Assembly: GCA_027065245.1 (NCBI GenBank)
Contig: JAMOOS010000048.1
Span: 1 to 18,025 of the forward strand
Direction of reading: 5' to 3'
Length of the DNA stretch: 18,025 nucleotides
Origin: Desulfuromonadaceae bacterium
GTDB lineage: Bacteria > Desulfobacterota > Desulfuromonadia > Desulfuromonadales > Desulfuromonadaceae
The position numbers and the translations under genes are program-made. How positions within the stretch are numbered: position 1 is the stretch's first letter; each line of letters begins with the position of its first letter. The notes under the pieces were generated by a model, which was not told the origin of the DNA, made no database searches, and saw only the letters and a program-made list of their open reading frames with translations. Of this stretch, positions 6,638 to 13,525 are shown in pieces.

Positions 6638-7036
6638 ATGTCGATGACCGATCCTATTTCGGATATGCTGACTCGCATTCGTAATGCGGGTATGGCTAAG
6701 CATCAGAAACTTGAGATGCCTTCAAGTAAAATAAAAGTGGCCTTGGCGGCAGTGCTCAAAGAGCAGGGCTATATCAAAAATTTCAAGTTTATCAACGATG
6801 GTGTGCAGGGTGTTCTGCGTATCTATCTTAAGTATGATGATAAGAATACTCATGTAATTCATGAGATAAAGCGTGTTTCGACACCGGGCCGACGCATGTA
6901 TGTAGGCAGTAGTGATATCCCCAAGGTGAAAAATGGTCTTGGGTGTGCGATTATATCTACGTCACAAGGACTGATGTCCGATGTAGCAGCCCGAGAATCC
7001 CAGATCGGTGGCGAATTGGTCTGCACCGTTTGGTAA
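6638..7036 (+). CDS. rpsH: 30S ribosomal protein S8
   Basis: S8 (132 residues) is a primary binder of the central domain of 16S rRNA. It begins MSMTDPISDMLTRIRNAG, almost the same as E. coli, and ends with GLGCAIISTSQGLMSDVAAR and GGELVCTVW, where the STSxGxMSD motif binds 16S helix 21. In E. coli S8 also represses the spc operon by binding its mRNA. The protein could do so here, but I could not identify the mRNA site. An AAGGAG lies about 8 bases before the ATG. Confidence 0.99.
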   Translation: MSMTDPISDMLTRIRNAGMAKHQKLEMPSSKIKVALAAVLKEQGYIKNFKFINDGVQGVLRIYLKYDDKNTHVIHEIKRVSTPGRRMYVGSSDIPKVKNGLGCAIISTSQGLMSDVAARESQIGGELVCTVW

Positions 7037-7056
7037 TCAGTTAAGGAGTGTAGACG

Positions 7057-7590
7057 ATGTCTAGAATTGGTAAAAAACCTGTTCAGATCCCGGCTGGTGT
7101 AAAAATAAAGCGCGAAGGGGATCGCATAGAAGTTGAGGGGCCGAAGGGCAAGTTGTCCCGATTTATACCCGAGACGGTCGGTGTGGTGTTGGAAGCTGAT
7201 ACGATTGTGGTTACGCCGGTAAACGCCGGACGGCGAGATACTTCTCTGCAGGGCTTGTATCGTACCCTGGTCAGCAACATGATTGATGGTGTGACCAAGG
7301 GCTTCAGTAAGGTTCTTGAGATCAATGGTGTCGGTTATCGTGCTGATGTCAAAGGATCGGTTCTTAATCTGGCATTGGGGTATTCGCATCCCATTGAGTA
7401 TCAGTTGCCCGAGGGAATTACTGTAGAAGTTGAAAAACAAACGCGCATCACTGTACACGGAATTGACAAAGAGGCGGTTGGTGCCACTGCGGCAAAAATT
7501 CGCTCGTTCCGGGAGCCTGAGCCATATAAAGGCAAAGGGATCAAATATGCTGATGAGCGCATTTTGAGAAAAGCCGGGAAGACCAAGTAA
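7057..7590 (+). CDS. rplF: 50S ribosomal protein L6
   Basis: L6 (177 residues, as in E. coli) sits near the factor-binding site and the sarcin-ricin loop. The start SRIGKKPVQIPAGVKIKREG and the block VEGPKGKLSR are typical of the first of its two repeated domains. The second domain carries KVLEINGVGYRADVKGSVLN, followed by LGYSHPIEYQLPEGI. The end SFREPEPYKGKGIKYADERI is the diagnostic C-terminal signature (PEPYKGKGI[RK]Y). It lies 20 bases after rpsH with AAGGAG in front. Confidence 0.99.
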   Translation: MSRIGKKPVQIPAGVKIKREGDRIEVEGPKGKLSRFIPETVGVVLEADTIVVTPVNAGRRDTSLQGLYRTLVSNMIDGVTKGFSKVLEINGVGYRADVKGSVLNLALGYSHPIEYQLPEGITVEVEKQTRITVHGIDKEAVGATAAKIRSFREPEPYKGKGIKYADERILRKAGKTK

Positions 7591-7620
7591 TTAATAGTAA
7601 CCAATTACGGGAGAGATAAA

Positions 7621-7989
7621 GTGGCTGGCGTAATAAGTAGAGCGGAATCAAGAAAGAGGCGGCAAGCACGCGTACGGCGCAAGGTGACAGGAACGCCGCA
7701 GCGACCACGCCTGTGTGTGTTCCGCAGCTCCAAGCACATATATGCGCAAATCATCGAAGATACTACCGGTACTTCGCTGGTTTCTGCTTCGACCCTTGAT
7801 GCCGGCATCGGCGAGGGAGTGGATTATACCGGAAATGTTGCCGCTGCCAAAGCAGTAGGTGCAGCTGTTGCGAAAAAGGCTCTTGATAAAGATATCAAGG
7901 AAGTTGTTTTTGATCGTAATGGCTTTGTCTATCATGGTCGTGTTAAGGCCTTGGCCGATGCTGCGCGTGAAGCCGGACTTGAGTTTTAA
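7621..7989 (+). CDS. rplR: 50S ribosomal protein L18
   Basis: L18 (122 residues) binds 5S rRNA together with L5. Its basic N-terminus, with ESRKRRQARVRRKVTGTPQR, is followed by RPRLCVFRSSKHIYAQIIED. The C-terminal VFDRNGFVYHGRVKALADAA followed by REAGLEF is the standard ending. The start is GTG at 7621, preceded by GGGAGAG. It is the only large-subunit gene in this window for which a non-ATG start is clearly required. The gene is intact and 30 bases beyond rplF. Confidence 0.98.
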   Translation: MAGVISRAESRKRRQARVRRKVTGTPQRPRLCVFRSSKHIYAQIIEDTTGTSLVSASTLDAGIGEGVDYTGNVAAAKAVGAAVAKKALDKDIKEVVFDRNGFVYHGRVKALADAAREAGLEF

Positions 7990-7995
7990 CGGAAT

Positions 7996-8002
7996 AGGAG
8001 GG
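7996..8002 (+). promoter_or_regulatory. Strong ribosome binding site of rpsE
   Basis: AGGAGGG ends 4 bases before a TTG at 8007 (5 bases when only the AGGAGG core is counted). There is no in-frame ATG in the first part of rpsE; the ATG at 8017 is out of frame. The site therefore supports TTG as the initiation codon. Confidence 0.8.
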
Positions 8003-8006
8003 TCCT

Positions 8007-8492
8007 TTGCATCGCAATGAGCCAAATGAAACAGAATTGTTAGATCGTGTCATACATATCAACCGTTGCTCGAAGGTAGTGAAAGGTGGGCGGCGTTTCA
8101 GCTTTTCAGCACTTGTTGTTGTTGGTGATGGCAATGGCCGGGTTGGCTATGGTCACGGCAAGGCCAAAGAGGTGCCTGAGGCTATCCGCAAAGGGGTTGA
8201 AAAGGCTAAAAAGAGCATGATTGAAGTGCCTCTGGACGATCGTACCATCCCCTATGATGTTATCGGTAAGTTTGGTGCGGGCAGTGTGCTGCTTAAGCCG
8301 GCGTCGAAAGGTACTGGTGTTATAGCTGGTGGACCGGCGCGTGCGGTGCTGGAGGCTGCAGGTGTGGGCGATATTTTGTCCAAATGCCTGGGTTCCAATA
8401 ATCCGCATAATGTTGTCAAGGCGACCATGAATGCGTTGTCGCAGCTCAAGAGTGGAGCCGAAATCAAGGCGAGACGGGGTGTTTCCGTTTAG
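8007..8492 (+). CDS. rpsE: 30S ribosomal protein S5
   Basis: S5 (161 residues) is a small-subunit body protein involved in decoding accuracy and in the mRNA entry channel with S3 and S4. The N-terminal double-stranded-RNA-binding domain shows LDRVIHINRCSKVVKGGRRF followed by SFSALVVVGDGNGRVGYGHG, including the loop in which spectinomycin-resistance changes arise in E. coli. The C-terminal domain shows GKFGAGSVLLKPASKGTGVI and GGPARAVLEAAGVGDILSK. The start is TTG at 8007 with AGGAGG 5 bases upstream. The tail is somewhat shorter than E. coli S5 (167). Confidence 0.99.
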   Translation: MHRNEPNETELLDRVIHINRCSKVVKGGRRFSFSALVVVGDGNGRVGYGHGKAKEVPEAIRKGVEKAKKSMIEVPLDDRTIPYDVIGKFGAGSVLLKPASKGTGVIAGGPARAVLEAAGVGDILSKCLGSNNPHNVVKATMNALSQLKSGAEIKARRGVSV

Positions 8493-8520
8493 ACTCTAGC
8501 TGTTTGCAGGAGTAGATCAG

Positions 8521-8703
8521 ATGGCGAATGAAATAAAAGTAACGCTTAAAAAGAGTGGTATCGGTCGGCCGGAGTATTTTACCCGTGTTCTGAAGGGGCT
8601 CGGGCTGACACGGTTGCATAAGACTGTAGTGGTCAAGGACACCCCGGAGATGCGTGGCATGATCAACAAAGTATGTCACATGGTTGAAGTGGAAGAAGCC
8701 TAG
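8521..8703 (+). CDS. rpmD: 50S ribosomal protein L30
   Basis: L30 (60 residues) is a small large-subunit protein found in many but not all bacteria. The pattern IKVTLKKSGIGRPEYFTRVL followed by KGLGLTRLHKTVVVKDTPEM and RGMINKVCHMVEVEE matches the usual form (LxKSxIGxxxxxxxTLxxLGLrkxnxxVxxxDtpxxRGMInkVxhLVxVEE). The placement between rpsE and rplO is standard. A GGAG lies about 8 bases upstream of the ATG. Confidence 0.98.
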   Translation: MANEIKVTLKKSGIGRPEYFTRVLKGLGLTRLHKTVVVKDTPEMRGMINKVCHMVEVEEA

Positions 8704-8718
8704 ATAGGGATAACGATA

Positions 8719-9159
8719 ATGGATTTGAGCAATTTAAGTCCCGCTGTGGGCTCGGTAAGGAATAGAAAACGCATTGGTCGCGGTGCAGGCTCCGGATTGG
8801 GTAAGACCGCAGGCAAAGGACATAAAGGGCAAAATGCCCGTTCTGGCGGTGGTGTGAAGCCCGGTTTTGAGGGTGGTCAGATGCCGTTGCAGCGGCGCCT
8901 GCCAAAGCGCGGGTTCACCCCTCTAAAGAAGAAGGTCTACGCCTTGGTAAATTTGCGTGATTTGGAATGTTTTGAGGCTGGCTCGTGCATTGATCCCGAT
9001 ATGCTGATCAAAACCGGCTTGATCAAGCGGGTGTGTGATGGTGTCAAAATCCTCGGTGATGGAGATATCAGTATCGCTCTTACGGTTAGAGCGCATAAGT
9101 TCAGCAAGGTTGCCGCTGAAAAAATCGTTGCCGCGGGTGGCAAGGTTGAGGTGCTGTAA
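8719..9159 (+). CDS. rplO: 50S ribosomal protein L15
   Basis: L15 (146 residues) is a late-assembly protein of the large subunit with a long, basic, glycine-rich N-terminal extension that penetrates the rRNA core. That extension is seen as KRIGRGAGSGLGKTAGKGHK followed by GQNARSGGGVKPGFEGGQMP. The globular part has LQRRLPKRGFTPLKKKVYAL and ends LTVRAHKFSKVAAEKIVAAG followed by GKVEVL. The stop is only 2 bases from the secY start, and the GAGGTG at its end serves as the secY ribosome binding site, so rplO and secY are probably coupled. Confidence 0.99.
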   Translation: MDLSNLSPAVGSVRNRKRIGRGAGSGLGKTAGKGHKGQNARSGGGVKPGFEGGQMPLQRRLPKRGFTPLKKKVYALVNLRDLECFEAGSCIDPDMLIKTGLIKRVCDGVKILGDGDISIALTVRAHKFSKVAAEKIVAAGGKVEVL

Positions 9160-9161
9160 CC

Positions 9162-10472
9162 GTGTTTACTAGCCTGCGGAATATCTTTACCATCGTCGAA
9201 CTGCGCAAGCGTATTTTCTATACGCTTGTAATGCTGGCAGTTTATCGCATTGGTTGCCACGTTCCTACACCGGGAATAAACGGTCAGGTGCTGGCCACCT
9301 TTTTTGAGGGTGCTCAGGGTACACTGCTGGGGTTGGTAAGTGCTTTTACTGGTGGTGCACTCAAGAGAATGACGGTTTTCGCTCTCGGTATCATGCCTTA
9401 CATCAGTGCCTCAATTATTCTGCAGTTGCTGACGGTGGTATTTGAACCGGTTGAGCGGTTATCCAAAGAGGGCGAGCAGGGGCGTAAGGTGATAACCCGC
9501 TGGACCCGCTATGGGACTATCGCCTTGTCGGTTGTCCAGGGTGCCGGTATAGCGGTTGGGCTGCAGTCTATGACCGGTCCTGCGGGCGATCCGGTGGTGC
9601 CTCATCCCGGTTTTGGTTTTATTCTGTTGACCATTATTACCCTCACAGCGGGTACGGCGTTTATCATGTGGATAGGTGAGCAAATCACCGAGCATGGTGT
9701 TGGTAATGGTATTTCGCTGATAATCTTTGCTGGTATTGTTGCTAACCTGCCGTCGGCGATTTTCAACTCCATGCGTTTGTTGCGTACTGGCGCGTTGCCA
9801 CTGCTGACGGTTATTTTCCTGTTGGCGGTTATGCTGGCAGTTGTTGCCGCCATTATTTTCATGGAAAGAGCGCAACGTCGAGTGCCAATCCATTATGCCA
9901 AAAGCGTAGTCGGTATGCGTAACCAGGGGGGACAGTCAAGTCATCTGCCGCTGAAGATCAACATGAGTGGGGTAATCCCGCCTATTTTTGCCAGCTCGAT
10001 TATCATGTTTCCGGCTACGATAGCAAATTTTGTTGATGTGCCGTGGGTGAAGAATATGGCGGCCATGATGTCGCCAGGCAACTGGTTGTATAATGTGTTT
10101 TATGTTGCATTTATCGTTTTCTTCTGCTACTTCTACACGGCTGTGACTTTCAATCCAGTGGATGTTGCAGAAAATATAAAAAATCAGGGTGGCTACATAC
10201 CGGGGATTCGCCCCGGCAAGCCAACATCAGAATATCTGGACATAGTGCTCAGTCGGCTGACGTTTGCCGGGGCTGTGTATGTTTCGCTGGTGTGTGTATT
10301 GCCGACGATGCTTATCAACCAGTTCAATGTACCGTTTTATTTCGGCGGCACGTCTCTGTTGATTGTTGTGGGTGTTGGTTTAGATACGGCATCACAGATT
10401 GAGTCACATCTTATCTCTCGTTCTTACGAAGGTTTTATGCGTGGTGCTTCCATCAAGGGACGGCGCGGCTAG
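9162..10472 (+). CDS. secY: Protein translocase subunit SecY
   Basis: SecY (436 residues) is the ten-helix channel of the general secretory pathway in the inner membrane, acting with SecE, SecG and SecA. The sequence starts with the amphipathic IFTIVELRKRIFYTLVMLAV and HVPTPGING. Family motifs in order are GIMPYISASIILQLLTVVF (helix 2), GEQITEHGVGNGISLIIFAG (helix 5 entry), ERAQRRVPIHYAK (cytoplasmic loop C4), LPLKINMSGVIPPIFASSI (helix 7, plug region contacts), NPVDVAENIKNQGGYIPGIR followed by PGKPT (loop C5, SecA contact), and GGTSLLIVVGVGLDT (helix 10). The start is GTG at 9162, two bases after rplO, with GAGGTG 8 bases upstream. The length is usual (E. coli 443). Confidence 0.99.
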   Translation: MFTSLRNIFTIVELRKRIFYTLVMLAVYRIGCHVPTPGINGQVLATFFEGAQGTLLGLVSAFTGGALKRMTVFALGIMPYISASIILQLLTVVFEPVERLSKEGEQGRKVITRWTRYGTIALSVVQGAGIAVGLQSMTGPAGDPVVPHPGFGFILLTIITLTAGTAFIMWIGEQITEHGVGNGISLIIFAGIVANLPSAIFNSMRLLRTGALPLLTVIFLLAVMLAVVAAIIFMERAQRRVPIHYAKSVVGMRNQGGQSSHLPLKINMSGVIPPIFASSIIMFPATIANFVDVPWVKNMAAMMSPGNWLYNVFYVAFIVFFCYFYTAVTFNPVDVAENIKNQGGYIPGIRPGKPTSEYLDIVLSRLTFAGAVYVSLVCVLPTMLINQFNVPFYFGGTSLLIVVGVGLDTASQIESHLISRSYEGFMRGASIKGRRG

Positions 10473-10485
10473 GGAGACTGATAAC

Positions 10486-11130
10486 ATGAAGTTGATTTTG
10501 CTTGGACCGCCGGGTGCAGGAAAGGGGACGCAGGCCAAAATGCTGGTGGAGCATTTCGGCATTCCCCAGATATCTACAGGTGACATTCTGCGTGGGGCCA
10601 TAAAGGCCGGCTCTCCCATGGGGTTGAAGGCTAAAGAGTACATGGACGCGGGGGCCTTGGTGCCAGATGAAGTGGTTGTCGGCATTGTAGAGGAACGCTT
10701 GCAGCAGGACGATTGTGCGGCAGGTTTTATCCTTGATGGATTTCCGCGGACCTTGCCGCAGGCTGATGCGCTGGCGGTTACCCTTAAAACTCTTGATAAA
10801 GAGCTTGATGCGGTGATCTCTCTGGTTGTCGATACCGAGGCGCTGGTAGCGCGCCTGGCCGGTAGGCGTACATGCCGTGATTGTGGTGCCGGGTACCATT
10901 TGCTGCATGAGCCGCCGCGCAAGGATGGTATCTGTGATAAGTGCTCCGGCGAGCTGATACAGCGCGATGATGATAAGGAAGAGACAATCCGCAATCGTAT
11001 GGAGGTTTATCAGCAGCAGACAGCGCCGCTAGTTGATTATTACCGAAACCTTGGCTTGTTGAGTGAGGTCGATGGCATGATGGATATCTCTGCAGTTGGA
11101 CAGAGAATTTTGGAGATTCTTAAGGCGTAG
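10486..11130 (+). CDS. adk: Adenylate kinase, zinc-lid form
   Basis: Adenylate kinase (214 residues) interconverts ATP and AMP with two ADP in the cytoplasm. The P-loop is GPPGAGKG at residues 7-14, and FILDGFPRTLPQAD (about 81-94) is the family signature. The LID region has C130-x2-C133 and C150-x2-C153, the zinc-binding arrangement known from Gram-positive and many other bacteria; E. coli lacks it. Zinc binding is inferred. The open frame runs back to 10399, inside secY, but the conserved MKLILLGPPG start and GGGAG just upstream place the start at 10486. The secY-adk-map order is widespread. Confidence 0.99.
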   Translation: MKLILLGPPGAGKGTQAKMLVEHFGIPQISTGDILRGAIKAGSPMGLKAKEYMDAGALVPDEVVVGIVEERLQQDDCAAGFILDGFPRTLPQADALAVTLKTLDKELDAVISLVVDTEALVARLAGRRTCRDCGAGYHLLHEPPRKDGICDKCSGELIQRDDDKEETIRNRMEVYQQQTAPLVDYYRNLGLLSEVDGMMDISAVGQRILEILKA

Positions 11131-11133
11131 ACT

Positions 11134-11883
11134 GTGATTATTGTCAAGTCACCACGTGAGATAGAGCTGATGCGGGTTCCTTGTCGCATTGTCGCCGAGA
11201 TTCTCGCCCAGTTGAGTGAGATGGTTCAGCCCGGGGTGACGACATACGATCTGGACAAGTTTGCCGAGCATGAGTGTAAACGGCGTAAGGTGAAACCGGC
11301 GTTCAAAGGGTATGGTGGATTTCCTTACACTATTTGTTCCTCGCCCAATGAGGTTGTTGTACATGGCTTTGCTGATAAGCGGCCGTTGAAGGAAGGGGAT
11401 ATCCTCAGCATTGATTTCGGCGTACTCAGTGGTGGTTACTATGGTGATGCCGCGCTTACTGTTCCGGTTGGGAAGGTCAGTGATGATGACGTTAAGCTGA
11501 TGGATGTTACACGAGAATCGCTCAACGCCGGTATCGGCCAGGCGCGTAGTGGCAACCGTTTGCAGGATATTTCGTCAGCGGTACAGCAGGTGGTTGAGGA
11601 CGCTGGATTTTCGGTGGTGCGTGAGTTTGTCGGTCACGGCATCGGTCGAAACTTGCATGAAGATCCGCAGATTCCCAATTATGGCAGCAAAGGATGTGGT
11701 CCTGTGCTGAAGACCGGGATGGTGCTGGCGATAGAGCCCATGGTCAATGCTGGCAGTTGTCATGTCAAAGTGCTTGATGACGGCTGGACGGCGGTTACTA
11801 AGGATGGAAAACGATCTGCCCATTTTGAGCACACGGTGGTAGTAACGGAAAATGGCGCAGAGATATTAACTAAATGCAGCTAG
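11134..11883 (+). CDS. map: Type I methionine aminopeptidase
   Basis: This 249-residue enzyme removes the initiator methionine from nascent proteins at the ribosome. The five metal ligands of the pita-bread fold are seen at Asp94 (LSIDFG), Asp105 (YYGDAA), His168 (FVGHGIGRNLHEDPQIP), Glu201 (AIEPMV) and Glu232 (HFEHTVVV). His78 (VVHGF) and His175 (LHEDP) are the usual substrate-contacting histidines. The start is GTG at 11134, 3 bases after adk, and the N-terminus IIVKSPREIELM is normal. A clear Shine-Dalgarno is hard to see (GGAG lies about 20 bases upstream), so translation may be coupled to adk. No extra N-terminal domain is present. Confidence 0.98.
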   Translation: MIIVKSPREIELMRVPCRIVAEILAQLSEMVQPGVTTYDLDKFAEHECKRRKVKPAFKGYGGFPYTICSSPNEVVVHGFADKRPLKEGDILSIDFGVLSGGYYGDAALTVPVGKVSDDDVKLMDVTRESLNAGIGQARSGNRLQDISSAVQQVVEDAGFSVVREFVGHGIGRNLHEDPQIPNYGSKGCGPVLKTGMVLAIEPMVNAGSCHVKVLDDGWTAVTKDGKRSAHFEHTVVVTENGAEILTKCS

Positions 11884-11918
11884 CTCTGCATGTACGTTTC
11901 TCGTAGAGGTCGGATATT

Positions 11919-12032
11919 ATGAAAGTTCGCGCATCGGTGAAAACCATTTGTGACAAATGCAAAGTAATTAAGCGCAAGGGCGTGTTGCGTGTTATTTGCG
12001 AAAACCCGAAACACAAGCAGAGACAGGGTTAG
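11919..12032 (+). CDS. rpmJ: 50S ribosomal protein L36, zinc-binding form
   Basis: L36 is the smallest ribosomal protein, here 37 residues: MKVRASVKTICDKCKVIKRK followed by GVLRVICENPKHKQRQG. The zinc ligands Cys11, Cys14, Cys27 and His32 are all present, so this is the C+ form. The start is ATG at 11919 with AGAGG about 9 bases upstream; the stop TAG ends at 12032. Its place after map and before rpsM is common. In many bacteria infA lies between map and rpmJ, but only 35 noncoding bases are found here. A single L36 gene is visible; a second, zinc-free copy elsewhere cannot be excluded. Confidence 0.98.
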   Translation: MKVRASVKTICDKCKVIKRKGVLRVICENPKHKQRQG

Positions 12033-12036
12033 AACC

Positions 12037-12043
12037 GGGAGGG
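12037..12043 (+). promoter_or_regulatory. Ribosome binding site of rpsM
   Basis: GGGAGGG lies 7 bases before the TTG at 12051. The conserved ARIAGIDLP start of S13 begins right after that codon, and the rpmJ stop at 12032 leaves no room for a longer start, so the site and the family alignment agree on TTG. Confidence 0.75.
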
Positions 12044-12050
12044 TATTGAC

Positions 12051-12419
12051 TTGGCACGTATCGCTGGTATTGATTTACCGAAAAATAAACGGATTGAAAT
12101 TGCGTTGACCTATATCTATGGTATCGGTCGTTCTACAGCGCAGCAGATTCTAACCCAAGCTGGTGTCAGTTTTGATACCCGCTCTGATGATTTGACTGAA
12201 TCTGAGGTTGCGCAGATTCGCAAAATTATTGACTCGCAATGCCGGGTGGAAGGGGACTTGCGACGTGAAGTCTCCATGAATATCAAGCGCATGATGGATC
12301 TTGGCTGTTATCGTGGATTGCGCCACCGCCGTGGGTTGCCTGTTCGTGGGCAGAAGACCAAAACCAACGCGCGTACCCGTAAGGGACCGCGTAAGACGGT
12401 TGCCGGTAAGAAGAAATAA
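12051..12419 (+). CDS. rpsM: 30S ribosomal protein S13
   Basis: S13 (122 residues) lies in the head of the small subunit, forms bridges B1a/B1b to the large subunit and contacts P-site tRNA through its basic tail. It reads ARIAGIDLPKNKRIEIALTY, then IYGIGRSTAQQIL (helix-two-turn-helix), CYRGLRHRRGLPVRGQKTKT, then NARTRKGPRK at the C-terminus. The start is TTG at 12051 with GGGAGGG 7 bases upstream. It opens the alpha cluster only 18 bases after rpmJ. The S4-binding pseudoknot leader that precedes rpsM in E. coli would not fit in that gap. Confidence 0.99.
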   Translation: MARIAGIDLPKNKRIEIALTYIYGIGRSTAQQILTQAGVSFDTRSDDLTESEVAQIRKIIDSQCRVEGDLRREVSMNIKRMMDLGCYRGLRHRRGLPVRGQKTKTNARTRKGPRKTVAGKKK

Positions 12420-12430
12420 TTGGAGGAACG

Positions 12431-12826
12431 ATGGCTAAGCCAGGTAAGAAAGTAGTAAGAAAGAGCAGGACTAAAAAGAATATTGTTAATGGAGTGGCGC
12501 ATATTCAGGCGACGTTTAACAATACTATAGTGTCTATCGCTGATGTCAGCGGAAATGTTATCTCTTGGGCCACTTCCGGCGGCTCAGGGTTTAAGGGCTC
12601 GCGTAAAAGTACACCGTTTGCTGCTCAGGTGGCTGCCGAAACCGCTGCCAAGGCCGCGCAGGAACACGGGCTGCGTAACGTGGAGGTGTGCGTTAAGGGG
12701 CCGGGATCAGGGCGTGAGTCGGCGCTGCGTGCTTTGCAGGCGGCCGGTTTGAACGTCACCATGATCAAGGATGTTACTCCCATACCGCATAATGGATGCC
12801 GTCCGCCCAAGCGCCGTCGCGTATAA
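12431..12826 (+). CDS. rpsK: 30S ribosomal protein S11
   Basis: S11 (131 residues) is on the small-subunit platform and contacts mRNA near the E site. Family blocks are VNGVAHIQATFNNTIVSIAD, GNVISWATSGGSGFKGSRKS followed by TPFAAQVAAETAAKAAQEHG, VCVKGPGSGRESALRALQAA, and the end TPIPHNGCRPPKRRRV. The Asn-Gly in PHNGCRPPKRRRV is the pair that becomes isoaspartate in E. coli S11; whether this happens here is inference. The gene starts 11 bases after rpsM with TGGAGG upstream. Confidence 0.99.
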   Translation: MAKPGKKVVRKSRTKKNIVNGVAHIQATFNNTIVSIADVSGNVISWATSGGSGFKGSRKSTPFAAQVAAETAAKAAQEHGLRNVEVCVKGPGSGRESALRALQAAGLNVTMIKDVTPIPHNGCRPPKRRRV

Positions 12827-12866
12827 CGGCTGGTTTGCTTGGCGATAGACTATAGAGGATTTAGAA

Positions 12867-13487
12867 ATGGCAAAGAACTTTACTCCCAAGGGTAAGATTG
12901 TACGTCGTCTTGGTGTTAATATTTTTGGTAACCCCAAGTATGACCGTCTGCTTGAGCGTCGTCCCACTCCGCCTGGACAACATGGCGGTGGTCGTCGTGG
13001 CAAGCCCTCCGATTATTCCCGCCAGCTGAACGAGAAGCAGAAAGTACGCTTTTGCTATGGGCTGAGTGAGAAACAATTCCGCCGCGTGTTTGACAAGGCC
13101 AAGCAGATGAAGGGGATCACCGGTCACAATATGTTGATCCTGCTTGAGCGTCGGCTTGACAATATGGTTTACCGGCTTGGTTTTGCGTCGAGTCGTACTG
13201 AGGCGCGGTTGTTTGTTCGTCACGGCCACTTTCTGGTTAACGGACGCAAAGTGAATATACCATCTTATCTGGTACGTGCCGGCGATGTTATTGAGGTGCG
13301 CGAAAAAAGTCGTAAGATCGCCAAGATATCCGAGTCTTTGGACAGCGTTATGCGGCGTGGTATTCCGGCATGGCTTGAGCTTGAGCGCGACGCCTTCAAG
13401 GGTAGCGTCAAAACTTTGCCGGAACGTGAAGAGTTGACCTCTCCGGTGTTCGAGGAACAGCTGATTGTTGAACTTTATTCCAAGTAA
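12867..13487 (+). CDS. rpsD: 30S ribosomal protein S4, zinc-free form
   Basis: S4 (206 residues, as in E. coli) starts assembly of the small subunit and affects decoding fidelity. It contains ERRPTPPGQHGG (about residues 30-41), the block VRFCYGLSEKQFRRVFDKAK, and the S4 RNA-binding domain LERRLDNMVYRLGFASSRTE followed by ARLFVRHGHFLVNGRKVNIP and SYLVRAGDVIEVREKS. The N-terminal region has no cysteines; the only one is Cys63. The zinc knuckle found in many S4 proteins is therefore absent. The start ATG is 40 bases after rpsK, the longest spacer in the alpha cluster, with AGAGGA about 9 bases before it. Confidence 0.99.
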   Translation: MAKNFTPKGKIVRRLGVNIFGNPKYDRLLERRPTPPGQHGGGRRGKPSDYSRQLNEKQKVRFCYGLSEKQFRRVFDKAKQMKGITGHNMLILLERRLDNMVYRLGFASSRTEARLFVRHGHFLVNGRKVNIPSYLVRAGDVIEVREKSRKIAKISESLDSVMRRGIPAWLELERDAFKGSVKTLPEREELTSPVFEEQLIVELYSK

Positions 13488-13525
13488 TCACAATCGCGTG
13501 TGAACCCTCACCATGGAGTATTTGC

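Noticed and set aside
9459..9893. Minus-strand open frame of 144 codons across secY, rich in Asn, Gln and Arg
   Set aside because: The composition is what the reverse complement of hydrophobic codons gives. It is a shadow of secY.
10399..10485. Possible upstream extension of adk into secY
   Set aside because: The added 29 residues do not belong to the adenylate kinase family; the conserved start with a good ribosome binding site is at 10486.
10404..10994. Minus-strand open frames across the secY-adk junction
   Set aside because: They are opposite intact conserved genes, lack recognisable motifs, and have no independent support from ribosome binding sites or neighbours.
12835..12856. Possible promoter (TTGCTT and TATAGA) between rpsK and rpsD
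   Set aside because: The spacer is only 10 bases. The 40-base gap can hold an internal promoter in principle, but no good pair is present.
13488..13503. Inverted repeat TCACA-N6-TGTGA between rpsD and rpoA
   Set aside because: The arms are 5 bases, it is the reverse of the CRP-type half-site order, and one such match is expected by chance. It does not look like a terminator, having no T-run.
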